A stretch of 64,000 nucleotides of DNA from BS750m-G57 sp964607575 (GTDB lineage Bacteria > Planctomycetota > Phycisphaerae > SM23-33): positions 1 to 64,000 of the forward strand of contig CAZSLS010000007.1 of assembly GCA_964607575.1 (NCBI GenBank). Reading direction: 5' to 3'. Shown here piece after piece: positions 14,134 to 23,632 of this stretch (position 1 is its first letter; each line of letters starts with the position of its first letter). The notes below the pieces were generated by a model. The model had not been told where the DNA came from and ran no database searches. It worked only from the letters and a program-made list of their open reading frames with translations. The translations under genes were made by a program, and so were the position numbers.

Positions 14134-16086
14134 ATGGCTCATGATATCCTGAATGAATCGGTCGAAGCCCAGACCGGGCGAGCGAGCCTGTTTATCCTGG
14201 CGATCCTCTTCGGGGGAGTACTCGTAGTCAACGCCTATATCGCCGACTGGTTATTCGAGGACAACTTCTACGGTTCGGCTTTGGCGCTGATCGGCGCGAT
14301 ACTGCTGGGCCTCCCGATCATCATCCACGCGTTCGCGCATCTCATCAAAGGGCAGATGCACATGGACGAACTGGTGGCACTGGCGATTGCGGCGGCGATT
14401 GCGGGCGGTAACTACAAGTCCGCGGGGGTGGTGGCGTTCTTCCTGCTGCTGGCGAATCTCATAGAAACCCGCACGGCTCTGGGCGCCAAGGCGAGCATTG
14501 AATCGCTCATTCGCCTCTCGCCGACCAAGGCCCACCGGCTCGGCGCCGGCGGGAGCGAGGAACTCGTCGAACCGCGCAGCCTGATCGCCGGGGATATCAT
14601 AAGAATCCGACCGGGCGATAACATTCCCGCCGACGGTGACATAATCTCAGGCCAGTCGTCAGTCAACCAGGCAAACGTCACCGGCGAATCGCTGCCCGTC
14701 GACAAATCCGAAGGCGATGAAGTCTTCTCGGGCACGACCAATATCTCAGGCTCGATCGACGTTCGGGTGACGCGCGCCGGGGCCGACACCACACTGGGCA
14801 AGGTCCGCAAACTCATCCTGGAAGCCCAGAAAACTCGAATCCCGATGATGCGAATGATCGACTGCTACGCCGGATGGTATACACCCACCATCCTGATGCT
14901 TGCCGGTGCGGTGCTCGTCTTCACCCAGGACATGAACCGCGCCATCGCAATGCTCGTGGTGGCGTGCCCGTGTGCGATCATCCTGGCTGTACCGACGGCG
15001 ATGGTCGCGGCGCTTTCCTGTGCGGCACGCCTCGGTATCCTGATAAAGGACGTCTCGAACATAGAAGCCGCCAAGGATATCACGGCGTTCGTCTTCGACA
15101 AGACCGGAACGTTGACGACCGGCGAACTCAGCGTCACGCGAATGATGCCCGCTCCCAACGTTGACGGCGCGGTCCTGCTCGCGGCGGCTGCGGCGGCGGA
15201 ACAGCGCTCGAAACACCCCGTCGCCAAAGCAATTGGCGAAGTGGCGCGCAAAGCCAATATCACGCCCGTCGAACCGACTGAATTCACCGAAGCGGCGGGA
15301 CTCGGCGTACGGGCAAAAGTCGACGGAAACTGGATTCTCGTCGGTCGGAAGGGCTGGCTGGTCGAGCAGGGAATCGATATTTCACCGCTGTCCGGAGAAC
15401 AGTACGCCGAGCCTGAAGGCCTGAGCACTCTGTTTGTCGCCTCGGGCCCGCAATTGCTTGGTTGGATCGGACTGGAAGACCGCACCAGGCAAGAGGCCCG
15501 GGATGCGATCGGCGATCTGCAAACACTGGGGATCAAGGAAATAGTCATGGTAACCGGCGACCGGTGGTCGGTGGCGCGGCGAGTGGCCCGCGAAATGGGC
15601 TGCACGGAAGTACAAGCCGAAGTCCTCCCCGCGGACAAACTCAAACTGGTCGACGCGCTCAAAGAACAAGGGCGCCGCGTGGCGGTTGCAGGTGACGGGG
15701 TAAACGACGCGCCCGCACTGGCGGCCGGCGACCTGTCGATAGCCATGGGCGCCGCCGGAAGCGACGTGGCGATAAACTCCGCGAGCATCGTGCTCATGAA
15801 CAACAACCTCGATCGCCTGGGATTCCTGATCCGCCTCAGCCGCAGAACCACCAGCGTGATCCACCAGTCCCTTGGCTTCGGCGTGGTGTTTGTCGTGGTG
15901 TTCATGATTCTCGCGGGCATGGGATACCTGCACGCGATAACGGGTGCATTGCTGCATTTGCTGGCTGCGGCGTTTGTAATCCTGAACTCCGCCCGCCTGG
16001 TGCGATTCGGCGAAGAGTTGCAGGAAGCCCCGCCTCAGGAAACCGCCCCGCCGGAAGTCAAGCTGGAGCCCGTAGCGGCGACTTGA
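14134..16086 (+). CDS. Heavy-metal-translocating P1B-type ATPase
   Basis: 650 residues. ATG 14134 has GGAG 6 nt upstream and is chosen over an in-frame TTG at 14128. Membrane helices occur near 17-35, 45-65, 85-110, 240-265 and at the C-terminus. Motifs are actuator T-G-E-S, metal-site C-P-C (V-A-C-P-C-A-I), phosphorylation D-K-T-G-T-L-T, nucleotide-domain S-K-H-P and hinge G-D-G-V-N-D-A-P. No N-terminal heavy-metal-associated domain is present. CPC implies a transition-metal cargo (Zn/Cd/Co or Cu group). The last helices do not show the clear Cu-type or Zn-type residues, so specificity is open. It should pump the metal out of the cytoplasm. Confidence 0.93.
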   Translation: MAHDILNESVEAQTGRASLFILAILFGGVLVVNAYIADWLFEDNFYGSALALIGAILLGLPIIIHAFAHLIKGQMHMDELVALAIAAAIAGGNYKSAGVVAFFLLLANLIETRTALGAKASIESLIRLSPTKAHRLGAGGSEELVEPRSLIAGDIIRIRPGDNIPADGDIISGQSSVNQANVTGESLPVDKSEGDEVFSGTTNISGSIDVRVTRAGADTTLGKVRKLILEAQKTRIPMMRMIDCYAGWYTPTILMLAGAVLVFTQDMNRAIAMLVVACPCAIILAVPTAMVAALSCAARLGILIKDVSNIEAAKDITAFVFDKTGTLTTGELSVTRMMPAPNVDGAVLLAAAAAAEQRSKHPVAKAIGEVARKANITPVEPTEFTEAAGLGVRAKVDGNWILVGRKGWLVEQGIDISPLSGEQYAEPEGLSTLFVASGPQLLGWIGLEDRTRQEARDAIGDLQTLGIKEIVMVTGDRWSVARRVAREMGCTEVQAEVLPADKLKLVDALKEQGRRVAVAGDGVNDAPALAAGDLSIAMGAAGSDVAINSASIVLMNNNLDRLGFLIRLSRRTTSVIHQSLGFGVVFVVVFMILAGMGYLHAITGALLHLLAAAFVILNSARLVRFGEELQEAPPQETAPPEVKLEPVAAT

Positions 16087-16102
16087 TCGAACTATCAGAC
16101 TA

Positions 16103-17494
16103 TCAAACGCCTTCAGAACTGAAATGACGACGCGTACGAGGCAAAACCAGGACCAGAAGCACGCCGAGCGAAACGGCAGCGATACCGGCGGCGGGTGTGG
16201 TCACACTTCGAGGATCCTCGAGCGATCCGAACTCCCATACGCCGGTAGCTACGGCGGTGGACATCCCGCCGATTGCGACGCCACCGACAATCGCCAGCCA
16301 ATAAGTCCATCGCACGCCCCGACCGAAGAAGCCCCAGAGAATCCATCCCGCCCCGGCGGCCGCGAGCAGCGCAGCGGCCAGCGTCAGCCCGTCAAACGTA
16401 TGATATTTCGAAAGCGACAGGATGACCGACCCGGTAATTCCGCACGCAACCGCCCCGGCCCGACCGGACCATGCCAACACGCCGACCAGCGCGGGCATCG
16501 ACCCCGAACCGCCCTGTGTCTCCAGCGGGCGGGTCTGGAACATGGCGATCCCCAACGCCAGCACCGCGGCGCTGTACAAAACGCAGTAACACAGCGCCGT
16601 CAGGAAGTACGTGGCGGGTATCACCGTGTCGAGCATCATCGCATCGAGCATGTAGAACGCCGTCAGGTTCGGCAAGATCGCCCCGAGCACTCGAGCGATG
16701 AAGATATCCTGCGTGTCGGGCCCGAACAGGCTGCGGTACATCGAGCCCAGAACGAATATCCCAAAACAGACCAGCAGCGTCATTACCTGCCCGAGCCTGG
16801 TGCTCGCGGCGACCGCGATGGCCGCAAACACCACCACCGCCATCAGCATCAACGCCATCGCCACCAGGAGTTGGGCCCCGATGCCCTGCCCGAAACTCAC
16901 GATCTCCCATCCCTTGCCCACGAACGCAATTGTGCCCATGCTCACCGTCATCAATACGGTAAGGGCCCATATGTTTGCCGACGTGAACGTCCAGTTGAAG
17001 AACAGATTCCCGATTACTGCAATCTTGGTCGCCAGCACCAGCGACACGAGTCCCAGCACGATTACCGGCCAGTCATACGGGTCGCGGACGGTGGGCATTA
17101 CCCCGTGGCGAACGGTCATCAGCAGCGCGAGGCTGCACAGGTAGTACGCCAGAATAACCGCACCTGCCACTCCGAGAAACTTGCCCAAAACGAACGTCGC
17201 CCGCGTAACGGGTTTGGCGATTACTGTAAGTGCTGTCTTGTCTTCGATCTCCCGCCCCAGCGCCGCGGCGGCGCTGAACGCGGCGATAAGCAGTCCGGTG
17301 ACCATCAGCGTACTCAGACCGATGCTCTCCATCATCTTCTGGTCGCTCTTGCCTCCGTCGCTGCTGGCGGTCCATCCCGCCAGCGACAGGTTCGTCACGA
17401 GCAGAACGAACGTGACCAATATCAGCACACCGTATATGGGCTGACGAATGGTTTGCAGGAATGTTGTCCGGCCGATGGCCCAAAGCCTGATCAT
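16103..17494 (-). CDS. ABC-2 family transporter permease
   Basis: 463 residues starting at M-I-R-L-W-A-I-G (ATG 17494). The 39 codons upstream in the same frame lack membrane or family character. A short cytoplasmic start (R-T-T-F-L-Q-T-I-R-Q-P-I-Y) precedes at least ten hydrophobic helices. The motif A-L-G-R-E-I-E-D-K-T-A-L-T-V-I-A-K-P-V-T-R after the second helix is characteristic of NosY-like ABC-2 permeases. It has no ATPase partner on its own strand; the nearest is the ATPase at 22385-23632, whose own permease carries the same signature. It is divergent from the SPFH cluster by 146 bp, suggesting related function. Substrate unknown. Confidence 0.85.
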   Translation of the reverse strand: MIRLWAIGRTTFLQTIRQPIYGVLILVTFVLLVTNLSLAGWTASSDGGKSDQKMMESIGLSTLMVTGLLIAAFSAAAALGREIEDKTALTVIAKPVTRATFVLGKFLGVAGAVILAYYLCSLALLMTVRHGVMPTVRDPYDWPVIVLGLVSLVLATKIAVIGNLFFNWTFTSANIWALTVLMTVSMGTIAFVGKGWEIVSFGQGIGAQLLVAMALMLMAVVVFAAIAVAASTRLGQVMTLLVCFGIFVLGSMYRSLFGPDTQDIFIARVLGAILPNLTAFYMLDAMMLDTVIPATYFLTALCYCVLYSAAVLALGIAMFQTRPLETQGGSGSMPALVGVLAWSGRAGAVACGITGSVILSLSKYHTFDGLTLAAALLAAAGAGWILWGFFGRGVRWTYWLAIVGGVAIGGMSTAVATGVWEFGSLEDPRSVTTPAAGIAAVSLGVLLVLVLPRTRRHFSSEGV

Positions 17495-17640
17495 ATCGAG
17501 TCGTTCTCCGTCAGCGGCCCGCGCCGCTTCAGGTGTAATACGCCTCGGGGCGAAATTAGTTTTGCCCGCGAGGGGAGAATTGTAGACCCATGCGCCCCCG
17601 GGAGCAAGCATCCCGCACGGGCCGGGGAGAAATGTGACAG

Positions 17641-19965
17641 ATGATAGCTCAGAGACGCGGAAGAAACGTGGCGAGTGTGGGTCTGGTCCTGCAGGTCGCC
17701 TTCACGGTGGTTATGCTGGCGATCTGGTTGCTGACCGGTTCGCGTGCGGCGATGGCAACCGTCTGGCTGCTCACCGGCGGCGTGGCGCTGTGGTTGGTTG
17801 TCCTGTTGCTGTTCTACAGCCGCCAAATGCAGCGCCGCGAAGCGATTGAACTCGAAGAGATCGCTTCGGATTCCAGCATCTTCCAGGGCGACCAGGTTCA
17901 GAGCCAACCGATGGCCGCCAGGAGCGCCTTCATCGAGCGGTGGATCGTACCGATATTCACGCTTCTGTGGGCCGGATGGCACGGGTGCATGGCCGTGGTG
18001 GTCTGGCGGGTCATCGCCACAGAATCGCCGCCGGAAATCGCCTACAGCAGCCAGGGAACCATGTTCGCGATCCTGATCGGGTTCCTGGTGTTCCTCTTTT
18101 CCCGCTACTCGACGGGCATGGGTACGCGAAGCGAGTGGAGAGCCCTTCGTGCGACGGGCAGTTACATGCTCGGATGCGCCCTGATGGTGGGCGCCGCCGC
18201 TGTCGCGCTGCTGGGGGCCTGGCAGGGTTATGCGACTCTGGATTACTGGGTGGCGATGGTCGCGGCGATACTGATGATGGTCCTGGCGGTCGAGTTGGTG
18301 ATCAACTTCGTGCTGGACATGTTCCGCCCGCGACTGCCCGGACAGGAAGCACGCCTGGCTTTCGACTCACGCCTGCTGAACCTCCTTGCCGAACCGGATC
18401 GAGTGGGGCATTCACTGGCCGACGCGGTTAACTACCAGTTCGGCTTCGAGGTCTCCAGAACGTGGTTCTATCGCCTGCTGGTCAAGTCGTTCGTACCCCT
18501 GGCGATCCTTGGTCTCGCCGTCCTGATAGCGATCAGCTCGATAGTGATCGTCAACGAGGGGCAGGAATACGTTATCAGCCGCTTCGGACGACCCGACCCC
18601 GGGCGATCGCTCAGCGAGCCTGGGATATACTTCAAGCTGCCCTGGCCGGTGGAAACCGCCCGCGCGTTCGACACCGGACACCTGTACGAATTCCAGTTAG
18701 GCGCCGGAGACCATCAGGAAGCCGAGATAATCACCTCCGGCGCGTTCAAGGGTCGGGAACTGGCGCTCTGGACCGAAGAACACGGTACCCACGAGGAGCA
18801 GGACTTCCTCCTGGCAGTACCGCCCGAGTCGAGAAAGGGTATCAGCACCAGAGACGCCGCCGACGTAAATATAATAAAGCTGGTGGTTTCGGTGCAGTAC
18901 CGCATAACCAACGCCTACAAGTTCGGATATACCTATAAGGATGCGGCCGGCATGATTGAATCGCTCGCAAGCCGCGAAATGGTGCGATACTGCTCGTCGG
19001 CGACCCTCGACACGCCGATTCCCGGCGGGGCGGAGAACCGCCCCGAGGCCCTGATGACTTACGGGCGGGGATCGGCTGCACGCAGGCTGAAAGAACTGAT
19101 CGAGAAGGCCATCAAGGATATCGATAAGACCAACAAGGATGACAAGGACATGATCGAGATCGTCAGTGTGTCGTTCCTGACGGTCCACCCGCCAGCCTCT
19201 GCGGCAAAGAGTTTCGAGGAGGTCATCGAGGCCCGCCTCAGGCAGCACCAGCAGCGATACAGGGCACAATCCCTTGCCATCAAATCGCTGTCCGGCGTGG
19301 CGGGTAATCCGCCCAGCGCCCTGAGGCTCGCCCTGGCGATATCGATCTCTGAGAATCTCGGTCACCTTCCATCCCCGACTGAAAAACCCAAACAATTCGC
19401 CTCGGCGATCGAAGAACATCTGCGAATCGCGCAGGACCGTTCCGCCGAACTCCGCAAGGAGATCCAACAGGATACATCACGGGGCAAGACGTCCCAGTCG
19501 CCCGGCGATGCGGGCGATTCGCTGCAAACCGTTCTCGATGACTACCAGGCACACATCGATCGCCTCAAGCGCCTGCAAGACGAAGAAGACACCGCCCGCG
19601 CCGCACAATTGCTCGAGACCTTCGCCACCGAAGCGGGAACCGCCGCCGACGAGCGCCTGATGAAACTCAAAACCGGAAGCGCGTCGGTCATGATCGCCAA
19701 GGCCTTCGCCGACAGGTGGCGCCACGAACTGTCCGAACGCGGAAAGGCCGAGTCCTTCGCCCGCCAGACAATGCTGTACGACGCCGCCCCGCAGATTTAC
19801 ATGCTCGATCGATGGCTCGACACCTGGGACCGGGCACTGACGGGCAAGCACAAATACGTAATCGGCCTCAATCCGAACCGAATCGAACACTGGCTCAAAT
19901 GGGAAAGGCAGACCGGCGTGATGCCCGGGGTCTTCAACAAACCGCCCACGGACGCCGGACAATAA
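17641..19965 (+). CDS. SPFH/band-7 protein, HflK-like, with extra membrane domain
   Basis: 774 residues, about twice the length of HflK. The first 260 residues contain several hydrophobic helices (near 12-32, 40-60, 100-120, 140-160, 178-235). A further helix near 285-310 leads into the SPFH domain, which begins N-E-G-Q-E-Y-V-I-S-R-F-G-R-P and continues to about 560. The C-terminal third is helical and probably coiled coil. HflK/HflC proteins form membrane rings that surround FtsH or organise microdomains. It is the first gene of an SPFH-SPFH-SPFH-ABC run. No FtsH gene is in the window, and the extra membrane domain is not recognised. Confidence 0.8.
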   Translation: MIAQRRGRNVASVGLVLQVAFTVVMLAIWLLTGSRAAMATVWLLTGGVALWLVVLLLFYSRQMQRREAIELEEIASDSSIFQGDQVQSQPMAARSAFIERWIVPIFTLLWAGWHGCMAVVVWRVIATESPPEIAYSSQGTMFAILIGFLVFLFSRYSTGMGTRSEWRALRATGSYMLGCALMVGAAAVALLGAWQGYATLDYWVAMVAAILMMVLAVELVINFVLDMFRPRLPGQEARLAFDSRLLNLLAEPDRVGHSLADAVNYQFGFEVSRTWFYRLLVKSFVPLAILGLAVLIAISSIVIVNEGQEYVISRFGRPDPGRSLSEPGIYFKLPWPVETARAFDTGHLYEFQLGAGDHQEAEIITSGAFKGRELALWTEEHGTHEEQDFLLAVPPESRKGISTRDAADVNIIKLVVSVQYRITNAYKFGYTYKDAAGMIESLASREMVRYCSSATLDTPIPGGAENRPEALMTYGRGSAARRLKELIEKAIKDIDKTNKDDKDMIEIVSVSFLTVHPPASAAKSFEEVIEARLRQHQQRYRAQSLAIKSLSGVAGNPPSALRLALAISISENLGHLPSPTEKPKQFASAIEEHLRIAQDRSAELRKEIQQDTSRGKTSQSPGDAGDSLQTVLDDYQAHIDRLKRLQDEEDTARAAQLLETFATEAGTAADERLMKLKTGSASVMIAKAFADRWRHELSERGKAESFARQTMLYDAAPQIYMLDRWLDTWDRALTGKHKYVIGLNPNRIEHWLKWERQTGVMPGVFNKPPTDAGQ

Positions 19966-20011
19966 CGACCACTCACCATCAAGCGCCGAACAGATAGCAA
20001 GGAACGTTAAA

Positions 20012-20989
20012 ATGAAGAACAAAACGAGCCTGATAATCCTGGCGGTAGCAGTCCTGCTCATACTGGCTGCAGGTACGACCTGTTTTACCGTCGAATCGAC
20101 CGAACTGGTGCTCGTCCAGACCCTTGGCAGGACATCGAGAATACTCGACGGCGCCGACGGAGATGCCGGTCTGCACTTCAGGTGGATATTCCCCATCGAT
20201 AAGCTGGTGCGATACGATAACCGCATCGACATGTTCGAGGATGTCCACAAGGAACTTCAAACCTCCGACAAGCAGAAAGTTCAGATCACCATGTACTGCG
20301 CATGGCGGGTCAAGAAACCGGAGACGTTCCTCAAGGAAATCAAGACGATCGAAGTGGCGCGCGGGCGAATTCGCAAACGTCTACAGGCCAAGCAGGGAGA
20401 CATAATCCCCAAGCACCCGATGCGGGAACTGGTCAATACCGATCCTGATGAAATGAAACTCGCCAAGATCGAAGAAGAAGTGATCGGCGAACTCCGAGAA
20501 ATCGAGAACGAACTCGGCGTCGAAATCCTGACGGTGGGCATAAAGGCCCTCGGACTCGCCCAGGACACTTCAAAAGCGGTCATTGACGCGATGAAGGAGG
20601 AACGCCAGAAGGAAATCACCAAGCTCGAATCAATGGGTCAGGCCACCGCCGACACCATCAGATCGCGGGCCGAAAACGCCAGTAAACAGATAGTCGCTTT
20701 CGCGGGACGAAAAGCCGATGAAATCCGCACCGCGGGCCACCGTGAAGCGGCGAAATACTACAGCCAGTATAAAGAGCAACCGAGATTCGGAATGTTCCTG
20801 CGGTATCTCGACACCCTGCAATCCGGACTCGGGCAGAACGCCACCATCTGGTTGGACGGTACGAAGATCCCCGGAGTTCAGTTCCTCTGGAAAGGACCTT
20901 CACTACCCGAAGGACCGGTAGTTCCAACGCCCGGGAAACCACAGACCAAGGCAAAGAACAAACCCAGCACTCAAAGCGCCGGTAAATAG
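20012..20989 (+). CDS. SPFH/band-7 protein, HflC-like
   Basis: 325 residues. One N-terminal helix (about 5-25) is followed by an SPFH domain starting V-E-S-T-E-L-V-L-V-Q-T-L-G and including G-L-H-F-R-W-I-F-P-I-D-K-L-V-R-Y-D-N-R. A charged helical stretch follows, ending E-A-A-K-Y-Y-S-Q-Y, comparable to the end of HflC proteins. The C-terminal tail is proline/lysine-rich. The gene starts 46 bp after the HflK-like gene with AAGGAAC as ribosome-binding site. It probably assembles with the neighbouring SPFH proteins in a membrane ring. Confidence 0.85.
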   Translation: MKNKTSLIILAVAVLLILAAGTTCFTVESTELVLVQTLGRTSRILDGADGDAGLHFRWIFPIDKLVRYDNRIDMFEDVHKELQTSDKQKVQITMYCAWRVKKPETFLKEIKTIEVARGRIRKRLQAKQGDIIPKHPMRELVNTDPDEMKLAKIEEEVIGELREIENELGVEILTVGIKALGLAQDTSKAVIDAMKEERQKEITKLESMGQATADTIRSRAENASKQIVAFAGRKADEIRTAGHREAAKYYSQYKEQPRFGMFLRYLDTLQSGLGQNATIWLDGTKIPGVQFLWKGPSLPEGPVVPTPGKPQTKAKNKPSTQSAGK

Positions 20990-20999
20990 TGGAAAAACA

Positions 21000-22337
21000 A
21001 TGAGTAACGAAGATCAACAACCCGATGGCGATTTGCGAGTCGAACAGATGGACCCCGCCCAACAGCAGCTTGCCAAGGCGCTGCGTTCCAGTTTTCGCCT
21101 GCTGTCGTTCCTGATGATATTTGTCCTGATCCTGTTCGCTGTCAGAGAAGTGACAAGCATCGGTCCCAACGAGGTCGGGATCGTATATCGCTTCGGAAGG
21201 ATACAGGATGACGTCGTCGAGGAAGGGCTTGCCTTTGCCTGGCCTTTCATGATCGGAAGGGTCGAGAAAATTGATACCTCGCAGAAGGAGATCGAGATAA
21301 ACGATTTCTGGATATTCGAGAAACCCGAAGAACGCACCACCCCCCTGATCGAACGTAACGTTCCGCTCGACGGGCTCCGTCCGGGATACGACGGAGCGCT
21401 GCTGACCGGCGACCAGAGCCTCTATCACGTCCGTCTCAGGTGCGAATACCAGATCCGATCCGGTAACAACAGGCTGGACGAGAACATCCACCCGGCCATT
21501 CAGTACAAGCTCAACGTCACCGACCCCCCCGCCGCTGCCAAAATGGTGCGATCTGCCGTCTGTAGCGCCGCAATTCACGCCGCACGTCAAAGAACTATCG
21601 ACGATCTTTACAGCAACAGGGGCAACTTCGCCGAGAAAGTGGGAGAACTCGCTCAGGAACGCCTCGACATTCTGCGCTCCGGTATGAAAATAGTGAATGT
21701 GTCAGTCACCGATAGTACCTGGCCGCTGCAGGCCCTCCGCGATTTCGCCGCCGCCGAGGCCGCCAAACGCAAGAATAAAGCAGTTACCGACGCCGCCAGA
21801 GCCCAGGCCTCCAGAATCCTCCAACTCGTCGCGGGCAATACTTACAAACAACTGGTCGGCGATCCGATCGACCGGAAGGACCAGGACCAAAAGGACAAAG
21901 ACGACGGGGTCCCGTACGATCTGATCGGGCAGTACGCCAGGTCCAGGGCGACCGGAACCGGCGCCAACACCGACGAGTCAGAAGCGATACTCACCCGGAT
22001 CAACAAGGTGCTGTCCCGGACAGAAGGCATAGCCCGCAAGCTCATCGACGACGCACAGACAAAGAGCACCGAATTCACCGAAGCCACAAAAAGGCGGGCC
22101 GGACGATTCACCGAACTCCTGCCCAAGTACAACGAGAATCCCGAATTCATGCTTGCCGCCGAATGGTCGAAAGTGCTCTCGGCGATCTTCGCCTCACCAA
22201 CCGTAGAGGTAGTGATCGTCGGGGCGGGAGACCGCAAGGTCGTCATCCATACAAAACAGGACCCCGAAACAGTGGCCAGAATCGTGCGAGAACTGGCCCG
22301 GATCAAGGCCGCCCACATCGGGCGAAACGATAAGTAA
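21000..22337 (+). CDS. SPFH/band-7 protein, second HflK-like
   Basis: 445 residues. A short acidic cytoplasmic start and one membrane helix (about 33-50) precede an SPFH domain that begins I-G-P-N-E-V-G-I-V-Y-R-F-G-R and includes T-G-D-Q-S-L-Y-H-V-R-L-R-C-E-Y-Q, the counterpart of the HflK T-x-D-x-N segment. A long helical region with many K/E/A residues follows. It starts 10 bp after the HflC-like gene, so translation is probably coupled. Three SPFH genes in a row is more than the usual HflK-HflC pair. Confidence 0.85.
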   Translation: MSNEDQQPDGDLRVEQMDPAQQQLAKALRSSFRLLSFLMIFVLILFAVREVTSIGPNEVGIVYRFGRIQDDVVEEGLAFAWPFMIGRVEKIDTSQKEIEINDFWIFEKPEERTTPLIERNVPLDGLRPGYDGALLTGDQSLYHVRLRCEYQIRSGNNRLDENIHPAIQYKLNVTDPPAAAKMVRSAVCSAAIHAARQRTIDDLYSNRGNFAEKVGELAQERLDILRSGMKIVNVSVTDSTWPLQALRDFAAAEAAKRKNKAVTDAARAQASRILQLVAGNTYKQLVGDPIDRKDQDQKDKDDGVPYDLIGQYARSRATGTGANTDESEAILTRINKVLSRTEGIARKLIDDAQTKSTEFTEATKRRAGRFTELLPKYNENPEFMLAAEWSKVLSAIFASPTVEVVIVGAGDRKVVIHTKQDPETVARIVRELARIKAAHIGRNDK

Positions 22338-22384
22338 CCACCGGCGATAAGCCCGCGGCGCCGGACCAATCGAGAATACAAAGA

Positions 22385-23632
22385 GTGGCCAACGAAGACA
22401 CATCATCAGTAGTCCGCACAGTCAAGCTCACGAAGATATTCAGGGATTTCTGGCTGCGCGAGAAAGTTACCGCCGTATGCGATCTGGACCTCGACATAGG
22501 CAGGCATGAGGTTTTCGGACTCCTGGGTCCCAACGGATCGGGCAAGAGCACGACGCTGAAGATGATCCTCGGTCTGATGTTCCCCACCCGGGGGCAGATA
22601 GCAGTATTCGGGCGGCGCCCCACAGACGTGCGAACCAAGGCACGCATCGGTTTCCTCCCGGAAGAATCGCATCTCTATCCGTTCCTCAGTGCCTTCGAGA
22701 CGCTCGATTTCTACGGGCAGTTATTCCGCCAACCGCGACGACAGAGGCATCACAGGATCGAAATGCTGCTGGACATGGTTGGCCTGTCCGCCGTGGCGTA
22801 CCGGCGGGTGGGCGAGTATTCAAAGGGAATGCAGAGGCGAATCGGACTGGCTCAGGCGCTGATAAACGATCCCGACCTGCTGATACTCGACGAGCCCACC
22901 AGCGGTCTGGACCCGATCGGAACCAGGCAGTTCAAGGATCTCATCCGCACGCTGGCGATGCGGGGCAAAACCGTGCTGCTGTCGAGCCACCTGCTGGGCG
23001 ACGTGGAAGACGTATGCGACAGAATCTGCGTACTCTACGGCGGACGCCGGCGGCGGGAAGGAAGCGTCTCGGAACTCCTCGCCTGCCAGGACCGAACGCA
23101 GATAACCACCGACAAACTGGACGACGACACCATCGAGCAGGTCAGGGAACTCGTCGAGACCGGCGGACGAGAGGTCCTCGACGTAACCTCGCCGCGGGAC
23201 AAGCTCGAATCCCTGTTCCTGGACATAGTCAGCGAAGCCCAGGCACAGCAGCTCGACACCGGCGGAGCAATCGCCGGCGGACAGGTAGCCCAGTTCCTCA
23301 AGTCTTCGCCCGAGACCGAACCTCAAGGCCGCGAGGTAATCGAACAACTGGTGACCGGCGCGGCGGTCGACGAGGAGCAACTCGAACTCCGGGAGGCCCC
23401 TGGCGCCGGCGACGTGGAACGGGTTGACGAGGCGCCGGTTCGCGAGACCGTAGTCGATGAACTGCTTGCCGCCGCCCAACACGACGACACCGGCGAAAAA
23501 CCGGACAAGAATGGCGATGACACCCCCCAACCTCCGCCCGCCGCCCCGCAGCCTCCACCGCCACAGGCAGATCGCGGCGTCATAGACGATCTGATAGCCC
23601 CCAGCCCCGACGACGATGAAGAGGCCCGATAG
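22385..23632 (+). CDS. ABC transporter ATP-binding protein with long C-terminal extension
   Basis: 415 residues from GTG 22385. Residues 1-235 form a standard nucleotide-binding domain: Walker A G-P-N-G-S-G-K-S-T at 48-56, signature Y-S-K-G-M-Q-R-R near 143 and Walker B L-L-I-L-D-E-P-T-S-G-L-D-P near 163. The C-terminal 180 residues are unusual for the family: acidic, proline-rich near 380-400 and low in complexity, probably disordered. The stop codon directly abuts the permease ATG at 23633, so the two form a transporter. Placement after the SPFH genes suggests a shared membrane role. Confidence 0.9.
   Translation: MANEDTSSVVRTVKLTKIFRDFWLREKVTAVCDLDLDIGRHEVFGLLGPNGSGKSTTLKMILGLMFPTRGQIAVFGRRPTDVRTKARIGFLPEESHLYPFLSAFETLDFYGQLFRQPRRQRHHRIEMLLDMVGLSAVAYRRVGEYSKGMQRRIGLAQALINDPDLLILDEPTSGLDPIGTRQFKDLIRTLAMRGKTVLLSSHLLGDVEDVCDRICVLYGGRRRREGSVSELLACQDRTQITTDKLDDDTIEQVRELVETGGREVLDVTSPRDKLESLFLDIVSEAQAQQLDTGGAIAGGQVAQFLKSSPETEPQGREVIEQLVTGAAVDEEQLELREAPGAGDVERVDEAPVRETVVDELLAAAQHDDTGEKPDKNGDDTPQPPPAAPQPPPPQADRGVIDDLIAPSPDDDEEAR

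Noticed and set aside
16124..17644. A 506-codon plus-strand open frame opposite the ABC-2 permease
   Set aside because: Its product is rich in R, H, Q and P with no fold, while the minus strand encodes a membrane protein with clear helices.
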